A stretch of DNA of 64,000 nt from Brotaphodocola sp003480315 (GCF_964246085.1 NZ_CAXTPD010000001.1); one strand, 5' to 3'. Shown: positions 15,510-24,649, counted from the stretch's first letter. Numbers and translations: made by a program. Notes: generated by a model from the letters alone, not told the origin.

Positions 15510-16442
15510 ATAGGAAAAGCAGAGCAATATATTGAAAAAATAATATTTAGTAACCACATACTACAGTATACAGGGCAGCAGTATGAAGATTTTTTTGTTG
15601 CTGTTATGACAGCAGCAAATCCGAATTTTCAGCCGGTAAAGGCATATGGCCGACTGGGGGATATGAAAAACGATGGTTTTGATGCTGAGACAGGAACCTA
15701 TTATCAGGTTTTTGCTCCAGAAGATATTATGAAATACAGTACGGGCAATGAGGCTGTGAAAAAATTACATACAGATTTTTCTGGTTTATATAGTCATTGG
15801 GATAACCTGTGCCCTATAAAACAGTTCTTTTTTGTAATTAATGATAAATATAAAGGAGTGCCGCCACACATCATGCAGGCGGTGTTGGCATTACGAAGTG
15901 ATGAAGCGTATGCGGGTATTGCTATAAACATATTTACAGCCAAAGATTTGGAAAAGGTATTTATGTCCTTGGATGATTTGCAAAAGCAGGATATTATAGG
16001 GCTCATTCCAGAGAATATTTCACCTGTTATTGAATATGAAGCACTTCACGAAACAGTAACATATTTATTGAATGTAGAGTTGCCAATAGAATTAACAGAT
16101 AATTTAACAGTACCGGATTTTGATGAAAAGATTGCGTTTAATGGGTTGAGTGAGATCGTAAAATCCCGGCTTACCATTGGAAGTTATCAGGATGCAAGTT
16201 TAATGAGGTATTTTAATGATAGCCCTGGCGTGAAAGAAGTGTTGCAGAAAAAGTTTCATGCACTGTATGAACAGTCAAAAGAAGAAATCCCAGAAACGCA
16301 GGAACATTATCCGGACTGTCGTTTTTATTCTATTTTAGAAAAGGCCTGCAGTAAAAAAACGGTGCCAATTCAGACAAGTGTACTGGTGCTAATGGCTTAC
16401 TATTTTTCCAGTTGTGATATTTTTGAGGAACCGCAATCATGA
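15510..16442 (+). CDS. ABC-three-component-like system, first protein (putative nuclease effector)
   Basis: This gene opens a three-gene operon with the layout of ABC-3C systems (effector, small middle component, DUF2326 ATPase). The frame is open from 15498, but the only starts before the internal ATG 15606 are ATT 15504 or ATA 15510. ATA stands 6 nt after GAGGGGGG, just where an ATG is expected, giving (M)GKAEQYIEKIIF. The 32 extra residues include QYEDFF, which looks like the first helix of a restriction-endonuclease fold. KAYGRLGDMKNDGF and TYYQVFAPED follow, a D...QxF pattern known from diverged PD-(D/E)xK nucleases. The C-terminal half is helical. Either a rare start is used or the start codon has mutated. 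Confidence 0.6.
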   Translation: MGKAEQYIEKIIFSNHILQYTGQQYEDFFVAVMTAANPNFQPVKAYGRLGDMKNDGFDAETGTYYQVFAPEDIMKYSTGNEAVKKLHTDFSGLYSHWDNLCPIKQFFFVINDKYKGVPPHIMQAVLALRSDEAYAGIAINIFTAKDLEKVFMSLDDLQKQDIIGLIPENISPVIEYEALHETVTYLLNVELPIELTDNLTVPDFDEKIAFNGLSEIVKSRLTIGSYQDASLMRYFNDSPGVKEVLQKKFHALYEQSKEEIPETQEHYPDCRFYSILEKACSKKTVPIQTSVLVLMAYYFSSCDIFEEPQS

Positions 16443-16461
16443 ATGAGCAGGAAGGAGGAAA

Positions 16462-16713
16462 ATGATGATTTTGCCTAAAAAACAGTTATCAATGAGTGAA
16501 TCTTATTTTGGATTTGGTGCATTTTTACTGGAAAAGTTAAGCGAATCAACCTCAGTGGAAGACTTATGGGACTATTATAAAGATTCGTATAAAAATTTAA
16601 AATATCCGATCAAATTTTCCTTCGATCAGTTTATTGCTGCATTAGATTATCTTTATTTGATCGGTGCTGTGAAGATGGATGAGAGAGGAGGACTTTATTA
16701 TGAAACTGATTAG
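16462..16713 (+). CDS. ABC-3C middle component-like protein (83 residues)
   Basis: A small protein between the putative effector and the ATPase, 19 bp after the first and overlapping the third by 14 bp. ATG 16462 or 16465 follows GGAGG. The text MILPKKQLSMSESYFGFGAF then LLEKL and a winged-helix-like end (KFSFDQFIAALDYLYLIGAV) matches in size, order and feel the middle-component proteins of ABC-three-component systems (the MC6-like type). These are thought to link the ATPase to its effector. Assignment rests on operon order and general resemblance. Confidence 0.62.
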   Translation: MMILPKKQLSMSESYFGFGAFLLEKLSESTSVEDLWDYYKDSYKNLKYPIKFSFDQFIAALDYLYLIGAVKMDERGGLYYETD

Positions 16714-18454
16714 TTTGAGAGCAAATAAGAGTTCTTTTCATCCTGTAATTTTCAAAGATGGAATAAATATTATAGTAGGAAAACAGGTTGCCCCTCTCAA
16801 TGAAAATGATGGAAATACTTACAATGGTGTGGGAAAATCCCTTACCTTACATTTGATTCATTTTTGCCTTGGGGCTAATAAAATACCATCTTTTTCTCAA
16901 ATGCTTCCCGATTGGGAGTTTACATTGACTTTTGAGATTGATGGTGAGCAATATGTGGCAACCAGGAATACAAAGGATCAGACAAAGATTATTTTTTGCG
17001 GGGAACAGAAATCACTTACGGAAATGCGCGCAAAATTGCTGGAGTTATGTTTTGGAATTTCTGAAAGTCCGAAAAATATGACTTGGAATACGCTGTTTTC
17101 CAGATTTGCGCGTCGTTTTCGTTCTTGTTATGCAACCTTTGATTCTTATGTGCCCAGGGAAAGTGATTATAGTAAGATTTTAAATAACTGTTATTTGCTT
17201 GGAATAGATATTGATTTAATTGTTAGCAAAAGAGAATTGCGTGAGAAGCAGTTAGCTACCAGTGCGATAGAAAAAGCATTGAAAAAAGATCCGGTATTTA
17301 AGCAATATTATTTCGGAAAAGGCGATGCTGAATTAGATGTTGCAGATTTGGAATACCGTATTTCAGAATTGGAAAAAGAAATATCAGCTTTTAAAGTTTC
17401 AAATAATTATCATGAGTTGGAAAAAGAGGCGGATGAAAAAAGTTATCAGAAAAAAACTCTTGAAAACCAGCGGGTTTTAATTAATAACTATATAAAAAAT
17501 ATAGAGGACTCTTTTAAAGAAACTGCTCAGGTGAAAGAAGAAAAAGCATTAAAAGTCTATGAGGCAGCCAAGGTTGAAATCCCTGATATGGTAAAGAAAA
17601 ATATCGATGAAGTGCTGCAATTTCATACGGAGCTTTTGAAGACCAGAAATATTCGTTTGAGAAAAGAATTGAATAAGCAAAAAGCTGAGTTGCAGGAAAT
17701 CGATGAAAAAATAGACACACTTGGAAGGCGAATGGATGAACTGCTGGATTTTTTAAATACGCATGGTGCATTGGAAGAATATGTCGCATTGACAAAACAA
17801 CTTACAACAATGCAGAATGAGTTAAATAGAATTCATGAATACCAGCGAATTTTGAAGACCTACAAGGATACGGTATTAGACATCAAAGAAAATTTAATCA
17901 GACAGGACAGAGAAACTCAGCAGTATCTTGAGGATGCGGGAGAGTATTTGTCTGAATTGAAAAATAAATACTGGGCTTTTACAAAAAGGTTTTATCCTAA
18001 AAAAAGAAGTGGCCTGGTAATAAAAAATAATTCAGGAGATAATACTTTAAGATATACGCTGGAGGCTCGGATCGAAGATGATTCTTCAGATGGAGTGAAT
18101 GAAGTCCGCATGTTTTGTTTCGACTTGCTCATTTTTGTGTGTAAGGTAAGTAAAATGAGATTTATAGCTCATGATAGCAGATTATTTGCGAATATGGATC
18201 CGCGACAGAGAGAAACATTATTTCGTATTGTTTCAGAAATCTGCAGGACAGAAGATCTTCAATATATATGTTCCATTAATGAGGATGCGCTTCTTTCTAT
18301 TAAATCGTTAATGAGTGAAGCGGATTATGAAGAAATTGCAGGAAACAATATTATTTTGGAACTGAATGATGATTCTCCTGAAAGTAAATTACTGGGAATT
18401 CAGATTGACATTGATCTGGAAGATAAAAGTAAAGCAGCAGAGGATTTAAACTGA
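16700..18454 (+). CDS. DUF2326-type ABC/Rad50-like ATPase of an ABC-3C system
   Basis: A 584-residue SMC/Rad50-like ATPase. Start ATG 16700 with GAGGAGG about 8 nt upstream, inside the previous gene, implies translational coupling. The head begins MKLISLRANKSSF and carries Walker A NGVGKS (about residues 42-47) inside a long glycine-poor insertion loop typical of DUF2326 proteins. Long coiled coils span roughly residues 190-430 (ISELEKEISAF, LRKELNKQKAELQEIDEKID). The second head half has a Walker B-like strand MRFIAHDSRLF and a final AGNNIILEL. Members of this family occur with two small partner genes in ABC-3C conflict systems, where they are proposed to sense foreign DNA. A defence role is likely but not proven here. 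Confidence 0.78.
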   Translation: MKLISLRANKSSFHPVIFKDGINIIVGKQVAPLNENDGNTYNGVGKSLTLHLIHFCLGANKIPSFSQMLPDWEFTLTFEIDGEQYVATRNTKDQTKIIFCGEQKSLTEMRAKLLELCFGISESPKNMTWNTLFSRFARRFRSCYATFDSYVPRESDYSKILNNCYLLGIDIDLIVSKRELREKQLATSAIEKALKKDPVFKQYYFGKGDAELDVADLEYRISELEKEISAFKVSNNYHELEKEADEKSYQKKTLENQRVLINNYIKNIEDSFKETAQVKEEKALKVYEAAKVEIPDMVKKNIDEVLQFHTELLKTRNIRLRKELNKQKAELQEIDEKIDTLGRRMDELLDFLNTHGALEEYVALTKQLTTMQNELNRIHEYQRILKTYKDTVLDIKENLIRQDRETQQYLEDAGEYLSELKNKYWAFTKRFYPKKRSGLVIKNNSGDNTLRYTLEARIEDDSSDGVNEVRMFCFDLLIFVCKVSKMRFIAHDSRLFANMDPRQRETLFRIVSEICRTEDLQYICSINEDALLSIKSLMSEADYEEIAGNNIILELNDDSPESKLLGIQIDIDLEDKSKAAEDLN

Positions 18455-18502
18455 TGTAGATATACTTAAGGAATATTACAAATGATTGGAGGAAGAAGCT
18501 AT

Positions 18503-18957
18503 ATGGAACATCATACGTTGGATCCGTATCCAGTTCCCAAAGAGAAAGCACCATTGTATGTAAGCCATGGCTGATTGATAAGTCGCTTGACGGCTGCAAG
18601 CCGTGTCGGGAACCGGAAGATAAGCCTGATAATATTCGGATTTATATTCCGCTGGACATCAACCATAATGCAATATTGCGCAGATTGGACCGCATTATTG
18701 CTTTTTATAAAGAAGTGAGCTGGAAAAATGAGATGGATTTTGATGAAGATGTTTCTATGCTTCTTTCTCAGTTGGAGATATATGACCAGATCTGGTATGT
18801 GCGGCATATGCCACCGGAGGGAGGACATAGCAGGGAGGGGATTGCTCTTGTGAAAGAATTTGTATCTCGTCTGGAAGAAATACCAGATGGTTGTGCGGAG
18901 TGTTTTCCATTTGATATGATTGAAGAATTGAGGCAGGAGTATTTGGGGGGAGAGTAA
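18503..18957 (+). pseudogene. Small hypothetical protein gene with a probable 5' frameshift
   Basis: GGAGG (18488-18492) and ATG 18503 form a good start, but that frame stops after 23 codons. The neighbouring frame, open from 18460 to the TAA at 18957, has no usable start before ATG 18676, yet reads like a real protein before that point (STIVCKPWLIDKSLDGCKPC, IRIYIPLDINHNAILRRLD). A one-base loss shortly after the ATG would explain both facts. The remaining C-terminal part (93 residues from 18676) is acidic and helical with EEIPDGCAECFPFDM near the end. The paired cysteines may bind metal. No family was recognised. Confidence 0.5.
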
Positions 18958-19210
18958 GAAAGATTTTATATGATACATAGAGGGCGACGAGCTTATAAAT
19001 TGGGCTTATCGCTCTTGTTTTATATGTAACAGATTTTTCCCTTCAAGCCAGAACACAACGCTGTGTTCAATGTGATGTTGTCCCATTTTTGCTGTGAAAG
19101 TGAGTGATAGGGATTGAGAAGCCATAACGAACTGGCTATAATAAAAAATAAGTACGTAGCGTTTAAGCGGATTTTTTGGAATATTTATTTCATATCGGAG
19201 GAGATGCAGT

Positions 19211-19783
19211 GTGTTGAAAAGTGAAATTCAGTGTCAAGACATGAAGCAAAGATTGAATGATATAGAGGTGAAATTAGCAAATGAAAATTATGCTTTTTTG
19301 CTTTCTTGTATTGAAAAAAATAAACATGATAAAGAAATAGATATAGATCCACCGTATCTTCTATATTGGGAAACAATTAAAAAGTATTGTGAAGACAGGT
19401 CGTTACAGTATTATAGTATAAAAACTATACTAGAAAAGAATATAAGGTGGTATTACATAGCTGAATACAAAAAATTAAATAAGAAGAAAAGAAAACCTGA
19501 GGGAGGACTATACAGTTACGATGTAATAGCAGAGGCGGGTGATATCGCATCAGATGGTATACATTATCATATATCATTAGAACATGAAGTGCTTAGCAAA
19601 ATTATGTTAGAACAAATTATGAATAAACTAGGTGCTTTTGAATATAAAGAAGTTGCGAACATGCTTGTGGCTGGATATTCTAGAAAAGATACGGAAAGGG
19701 TTTTGGATATATCATATTATAGATTAAGGAAAATTACTGAGAATATAAGGCTGGCAATATATGAAGTGTATGATAAAAAATAG
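19211..19783 (+). CDS. Sigma-region-4-like helix-turn-helix protein
   Basis: A 190-residue protein; GTG 19211 (or TTG 19214) follows GGAGGAG at good spacing. The C-terminal 70 residues look like a sigma factor region 4: EHEVLSKIMLEQIMNKLGAF, EYKEVANMLVAGYSRKDTER and VLDISYYRLRKITENIRLAI, a YSxxExAxxLxISxxxVR-type HTH. The N-terminal part is helical with many Lys/Tyr and contains ALYDLIAEAG-like ALYSYDVIAEAGDIAS. It lies 12 bp before the 1237-residue gene and probably regulates or belongs to that operon, which ends in a Ser/Thr kinase. It may be an element-specific sigma-like activator. Confidence 0.6.
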   Translation: MLKSEIQCQDMKQRLNDIEVKLANENYAFLLSCIEKNKHDKEIDIDPPYLLYWETIKKYCEDRSLQYYSIKTILEKNIRWYYIAEYKKLNKKKRKPEGGLYSYDVIAEAGDIASDGIHYHISLEHEVLSKIMLEQIMNKLGAFEYKEVANMLVAGYSRKDTERVLDISYYRLRKITENIRLAIYEVYDKK

Positions 19784-19795
19784 AGGGTTTAAACG

Positions 19796-22700
19796 ATGAA
19801 AGAGAAAATAACCGATACTCTGGTGGATTTATTATTATCTGGTGTTAAAGAAAAAATAGATAGTGTGAGGGATGATTATAAATGGCGAAAATTGTTTGTT
19901 GACACAGGAGATTTTTGGGTGAATAGTCCGGATACATTGGACAAATTTCAAGAGGATTTATACTTAGTGTTTTCAAAGGATAATTTAAGCAAAATAGCAA
20001 AAGAATTAAAAGATGAGAACGGCTATGATTTTCCTCAATTACTTTATAGCGAACTGCATAATTTAATGGCGAGTTACGAAATTCCGGTAGTGGAGGCAGA
20101 AACGTATATTCGTAATTTTATGCAGATGATTATGGGTTATATAAAAGAAAACAATCCTGATAAAACAATGGAAATGTTTTTGGGTGATATGAGAAAGGAG
20201 ATTGGAAACTATTTTGATGTGTTGGAAGCTAAACTGAATTTAGTTTCAGAAGAGATTTCAAAATTGAATAACGAAAAAATAGTTACATATTCAATCGAGG
20301 ATATTGATGCGCAGATTAGGAGAGAAGCAAAATATAAAAAAATGGGGCTTGGCTTTTTTAAACTTGATGATGAGCAGTTTGAAACAAGGTTTCAAGCTGT
20401 TGTTATTAATGATACAAAGATATATGTAGTAGGCAAATCCAGAGAAGAGACAACCTATCGTATTTTGAATGAATTAAGAAATAAAAACTACGATAGAGTT
20501 ACATTAGTAATTAAGTCAGAAGCGGAATGGAACAAGTTACAAAGCGTAAATGTGTCAGGTAATATTCTAATTCCTTTTTTTTATGCAGATAAGATAGCTG
20601 TGATTCCTAATAACACGAATATTTTTGTATATGGTGAAGATGAACCCTGTTATACACAAAATAAATTAATTTTGAGAAAAAGGACCAAAAAAAATATTAT
20701 AGATTCATTGGAAGAGATTGGGATAGATGCAAATGAAGCGTATATGATAGTTGATAATACACATGGTTTGTATGTACCGCTGAAGAAGAAACTTTCTGAT
20801 GAGGCAGTACATGACAACCCAGATTGGGTGAAATCCCACTCGGAAGCTGTTATGACGGCGTTTTTGTGTGGAAAATGGACGGAAGCAACTGGAGATAAAT
20901 TGATTTTTGAAGAATTATCAGGAAAGGAATATGCTGAGTGCAGAAGAGAACTAGAAAAATATTTGCATAGAGAAAATCCATACGTAGTATCAAACAATAG
21001 TTATAGAGGGAGCAATATGCAGCTTGCCAGTGTAGAAGATGCATGGGAAGAGCTGGACCTTTATATAGATGATGATATCTGGAACAAATTTATAAGTCTG
21101 TTTTATGAGGTGCTGATAGAGTCAGAGCCTATTTTCGAATATCCCTTTGAAAAACATTTTGAAGCAAGTATTTATGCACAAAAACCAGAATGGTCTCCAA
21201 CATTGAAGAGAGGGATGATCAGAACCCTTATTATGCGTGCGTACTATAGAGGTCATGAAGAAAATCAAAGGCAAATCGACAATATAGTAGCAAGAGTTTT
21301 GGATACGATTACCAGTAAAGAAAGATGGGGATATATTTCACAATATTTTACAGAATTGTGTGAAGCTTCTCCGGAAAGTGTATTGAGAAAATTAGAGGCG
21401 GAAATAGAGAACCCACAAGGCATGCTTGATTTGTTTGTAGAAAATGGGGGGGATTTTATAACGAGTCGGCATTATTATACGAATATTCTGTGGGCTATAG
21501 AACAACTGATTCAACAGAAAAAATATGTTGCACGAGCTTTGGACTGGTTATGGAAGATGGATTCATATAATATTAAGTATAGTATTAGCAACAGTCCTAA
21601 AAGTGTCCTGGAAGTGGTCTTTTGTGCATGGATTAATGAGTGTGCATTGTCAGTTGAAAAGAAAATTGAGTTAGCAAGAAAAGCAATTGAACGATATTCA
21701 AATGCTTGGGAGGTTATTGTATCTGAATTGCCACAGACGTCAAACTCGATATGTTCAACATTGAATGCGCCTAAATACAGAAAGATAGATGAGCCGGAAA
21801 TTATATATGTGCAGGATATGAACAAAACATATATAGAATATTTGCGAATGTGTGTTGATAAAGCAAATACAGACGCAGACAGATGGATTAAAATACTTAA
21901 GCACATGAGTTCCTATGATGAATCAATGCAAAAGGAAGTATTAGAAAAACTGGTGTTAAGTTGTAAGGAGATGCGGGATGAAGAAAAAATCAAAGTAAAA
22001 AACAAAATTCGATATGAGATATATAGACATAGATATTTTGACAATGCGGCTTGGAGTATGCCGGAGGAAGTATTGTATCAGTATGAGTGTGCAATGTATG
22101 AAATAATTCCCCATGAAAAAATCTATGACTATTTATATGTTTTTTTGAATGAATTCGATTTTCCGCTTTTGAAGCCAGTTACATTTTCCGAGGAAGAGAG
22201 TACAGAGATATTTGATGAAAATCGCACATTAAGAGAGAAAGAGATTCATGCAAAATTCAAAGAATTTGCTGAGAAGGGATATTCCATAGACAGACTGATT
22301 CAATTGGCAGTGAGAGAGGAATATGACCTGGTGGGTTCGGTTCTTGCACAGTTTTACTGTGGTGGGACATTTAATGAGAAGGTATTGGACTCTCTAATGA
22401 AAAATGATAATGAAGGGAAGCAGATTTATGCCTATATAAGTTATTTATATAATATGGGAACGATAAATCTAGGCATGGCTATAGAACGGATAAAACGTAT
22501 TTCTGAAAATAAAAATCTTTTGACGAATTTGATTTCATTGGAGATTATAGAAGATTGTGGAAATGCGCTTATTATAAAAGAAGATGAAAGTATCAAGAAA
22601 ATGTATTGGAGCAGAGATTCACGATTAAGAATATCAAGGGAAGCGGATCATGGAGTGTATATATGGGCAATTAATGAATGCAAAAAATATGGTTCACTCT

Positions 22701-23509
22701 ATACATATTTAGAATTGTTGTATGATGTAAAAGATGAAATCTCTGTTCAGGAATTATATATGGCTGCACTTGCAATATCAGGAATGAAGAGTAATGTTGA
22801 AAGTTCTATGACAGAGTATTACCTTGAACAAATTCTTGATATTTTGCAGCAGGCTTTTGCAGAAGATGCTGAAAGATGCGCAGAACTAGCAAAGTTAGAG
22901 TGGTTATGCAGGGATGTGCTTGAGTGGGATCATATGAAATGCATGCAAAAGATTATGAAGAATGATCCGACCTTCTATGCTCTGTTAGTTAGCATTATAT
23001 ATAAGACAGATGATAATGGAGCTTCTGATGAGGCCAAACGAACATCAGCTAATAAGGTTTATTCAGGTTTTAATAAAGCAAAATTTTGCCCAACAGAAAA
23101 GGATGGAAAAGTCACATATGAAAATTTGAAGATGTGGATAGAGAAATTCAGACAAATATTAATTAGTCAGAAACAGGAAAAACTATTGGGAACTCTGATT
23201 GGGCGGTTATTGGCATATTCGCCAATTGGGGAGGATGGTTATAGTCCGTGTGAAGCTGTGCGCAGAGTTATAGAAGAATATTACACAGATTCATTAAAGA
23301 CATCCTATGTCGTGACAGAGGAGAACAAGAGGGGGGTGTATACTGTTGATGCTGGCAAATCTGAGCTGATATTACATCAAAGATATCAGAAGAATGCGGA
23401 GGCATTACAGGAATATTATCCTCGTACAGCAGAAATATATTTTGCAATCAGTGATAATTACAAACATGAAGCAGAATATGAAAGAAAGCATGCAGAAGAT
23501 GAGTGGTAG
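19796..23509 (+). CDS. Very large protein of unknown function (1237 residues), kinase-associated
   Basis: The biggest gene of the island. It starts at ATG 19796, a few nt after the sigma-like gene, and overlaps the kinase gene at its 3' end. There is no signal peptide or membrane segment. Residues 1-170 are helical. Residues 190-330 form an alpha/beta region with KIYVVGKSREETTYRILNEL, then DRVTLVIKSEAEWNKL and NTNIFVYGEDEPCY. This has the look of a diverged P-loop NTPase in which GKS is kept but the upstream glycine is lost. The remaining 900 residues are almost all helical, like the repeat sensor part of STAND proteins. I do not recognise a named family; the STAND idea is inference. A 366-bp internal piece (22742-23107) is duplicated at 11223-11588. 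Confidence 0.75.
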   Translation: MKEKITDTLVDLLLSGVKEKIDSVRDDYKWRKLFVDTGDFWVNSPDTLDKFQEDLYLVFSKDNLSKIAKELKDENGYDFPQLLYSELHNLMASYEIPVVEAETYIRNFMQMIMGYIKENNPDKTMEMFLGDMRKEIGNYFDVLEAKLNLVSEEISKLNNEKIVTYSIEDIDAQIRREAKYKKMGLGFFKLDDEQFETRFQAVVINDTKIYVVGKSREETTYRILNELRNKNYDRVTLVIKSEAEWNKLQSVNVSGNILIPFFYADKIAVIPNNTNIFVYGEDEPCYTQNKLILRKRTKKNIIDSLEEIGIDANEAYMIVDNTHGLYVPLKKKLSDEAVHDNPDWVKSHSEAVMTAFLCGKWTEATGDKLIFEELSGKEYAECRRELEKYLHRENPYVVSNNSYRGSNMQLASVEDAWEELDLYIDDDIWNKFISLFYEVLIESEPIFEYPFEKHFEASIYAQKPEWSPTLKRGMIRTLIMRAYYRGHEENQRQIDNIVARVLDTITSKERWGYISQYFTELCEASPESVLRKLEAEIENPQGMLDLFVENGGDFITSRHYYTNILWAIEQLIQQKKYVARALDWLWKMDSYNIKYSISNSPKSVLEVVFCAWINECALSVEKKIELARKAIERYSNAWEVIVSELPQTSNSICSTLNAPKYRKIDEPEIIYVQDMNKTYIEYLRMCVDKANTDADRWIKILKHMSSYDESMQKEVLEKLVLSCKEMRDEEKIKVKNKIRYEIYRHRYFDNAAWSMPEEVLYQYECAMYEIIPHEKIYDYLYVFLNEFDFPLLKPVTFSEEESTEIFDENRTLREKEIHAKFKEFAEKGYSIDRLIQLAVREEYDLVGSVLAQFYCGGTFNEKVLDSLMKNDNEGKQIYAYISYLYNMGTINLGMAIERIKRISENKNLLTNLISLEIIEDCGNALIIKEDESIKKMYWSRDSRLRISREADHGVYIWAINECKKYGSLYTYLELLYDVKDEISVQELYMAALAISGMKSNVESSMTEYYLEQILDILQQAFAEDAERCAELAKLEWLCRDVLEWDHMKCMQKIMKNDPTFYALLVSIIYKTDDNGASDEAKRTSANKVYSGFNKAKFCPTEKDGKVTYENLKMWIEKFRQILISQKQEKLLGTLIGRLLAYSPIGEDGYSPCEAVRRVIEEYYTDSLKTSYVVTEENKRGVYTVDAGKSELILHQRYQKNAEALQEYYPRTAEIYFAISDNYKHEAEYERKHAEDEW
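22742..23107 (+). repeat. Source segment of the 366-bp internal duplication
   Basis: It aligns gaplessly with 11223-11588. Divergence is concentrated in the first 120 bp, and the last 240 bp differ at only a handful of positions. Confidence 0.85.
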
Positions 23510-24326
23510 GAAAATATATGTAGGTGATTTGTTTAGCTTTTACAGAGAAAATAAATCTCTTGGAAGTGGAGGTAATGGTGCGGTATATAATGTGACACTT
23601 TTATCGGAAAATAGATTGGATTTCCCTGTAGTAGCAAAATTTTTTGAGTATGAGGGTGTGCATAAGGAAAAAAGATATAACAGATTTAAGAATGAGATTG
23701 CAGCTTTAAATGGTTTAAAGGATATTACGGGAGTAATGAAGGTTGTCGATAAGAAATGCCCTCTAAATGTTCCTAAATCTAAGGAAGAAGCATGGTACCT
23801 GATGCCTAAAGCGAAAACATATAAACTTACACGAACCGCTAATTTATATGAAAAGCTACTGGACATGCTTCAGTTGGCGAGGATTATTAAATGCATTCAT
23901 GAGAGAAATGGAGCACATCGGGATATAAAACCAGAAAATATATTGGTATTAGATGAGCGATTAGTTCTTTCTGATTTCGGATTATACTGGGGAATTGAAG
24001 AGGAAAGGCTTACAGAATTAGATGAACGAATAGGTCCTTATAAAATAATGCCTCCAGAATTAGAAAATGTACAAACGGATTTGAATTTGGATTTTAGACC
24101 TTCAGATGTATATTTATTTGCCAAAGTATTGTGGATGACATTGAAAGGTGACAATATTGGTTTTCGCGGACAATATCAACGCGGTGATAGTCAAATTTTC
24201 TTGAATAAGGTAAAATTTGGTAATGTAATTACATTAGAACCAATACATAGACTGATGCAGGATTACATAAAAATGGATATATTATTAGATGAATTAGAAA
24301 AAAATATGTTTGAGAGCAGGGAATAA
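23490..24326 (+). CDS. Hanks-type Ser/Thr protein kinase
   Basis: A complete small kinase domain of about 278 residues. The start is uncertain: ATG 23490 or 23499, both overlapping the end of the large gene, so it is translationally coupled. All key motifs are present (numbered from 23490): glycine loop LGSGGNGAVYNV (25-35), lysine K50 in VVAKFF, glutamate E69 in KNEIAAL, catalytic HRDIKPENIL (143-152) and SDFG (161-164). An APE-like MPPELE and a DVYLFAKVLW helix follow. There is no transmembrane or PASTA part, so it is cytosolic. Kinases coded next to large sensor-like proteins occur in some phage-defence systems, where the kinase is the toxic effector. Here it closes the sigma-like, giant protein, kinase operon. 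Confidence 0.88.
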   Translation: MQKMSGRKIYVGDLFSFYRENKSLGSGGNGAVYNVTLLSENRLDFPVVAKFFEYEGVHKEKRYNRFKNEIAALNGLKDITGVMKVVDKKCPLNVPKSKEEAWYLMPKAKTYKLTRTANLYEKLLDMLQLARIIKCIHERNGAHRDIKPENILVLDERLVLSDFGLYWGIEEERLTELDERIGPYKIMPPELENVQTDLNLDFRPSDVYLFAKVLWMTLKGDNIGFRGQYQRGDSQIFLNKVKFGNVITLEPIHRLMQDYIKMDILLDELEKNMFESRE

Positions 24327-24338
24327 TTGCCCATCTGA

Positions 24339-24488
24339 AATCTATCTGCATGGATTTGGCTTGCGGCGAAAAGGTGGATTACGGAGACCGAAATAGCAGA
24401 TCTGATCCGGCAGTACGGAAAGGCCACACACCAGGAGTCGATGTTGGCATGGGCGTATCGGGTCACGTTACGGGATCAGAAGCCCTGA
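24339..24488 (+). pseudogene. Gene fragment of unknown origin
   Basis: A 49-codon frame without start, containing WLAAKRWITETEIADLIRQY, then GKATHQESMLAWAYRVTLRD and a TGA. Codon choice and GC are those of the core genome, unlike the AT-rich kinase just upstream. It is probably the 3' end of a core gene cut by insertion of the island, so it may mark the island's right border. I could not name the protein. Confidence 0.5.
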
Positions 24489-24566
24489 TTTTGTATGGCA
24501 ATTTTTCCATCTTCTTCCATAATTTCTTGTATTATTTGTGCGAACTTCCGAATCTTCGAAATACAT

Positions 24567-24595
24567 TTTACAAAGGGATTTCCCTTTAGTATAAT
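24567..24595 (+). promoter_or_regulatory. Promoter with a palindromic operator candidate in the spacer
   Basis: TTTACA (24567-24572), a 17-bp spacer and a perfect TATAAT (24590-24595) lie 55 bp before the LytTR gene. The spacer contains AAAGGGATTTCCCTTT (24572-24587), a perfect 16-bp palindrome, which is a likely regulator site. Confidence 0.75.
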
Positions 24596-24649
24596 GAGTT
24601 CGTTTCATTCATAATGAACGTGAACTTCGTTGGGAGATGAAGAAAAAGT

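Noticed and set aside
18511..18978. Minus-strand frame of 155 codons opposite the small gene
   Set aside because: The plus strand shows protein-like text, whereas the minus frame is rich in rare codons and lacks a start signal.
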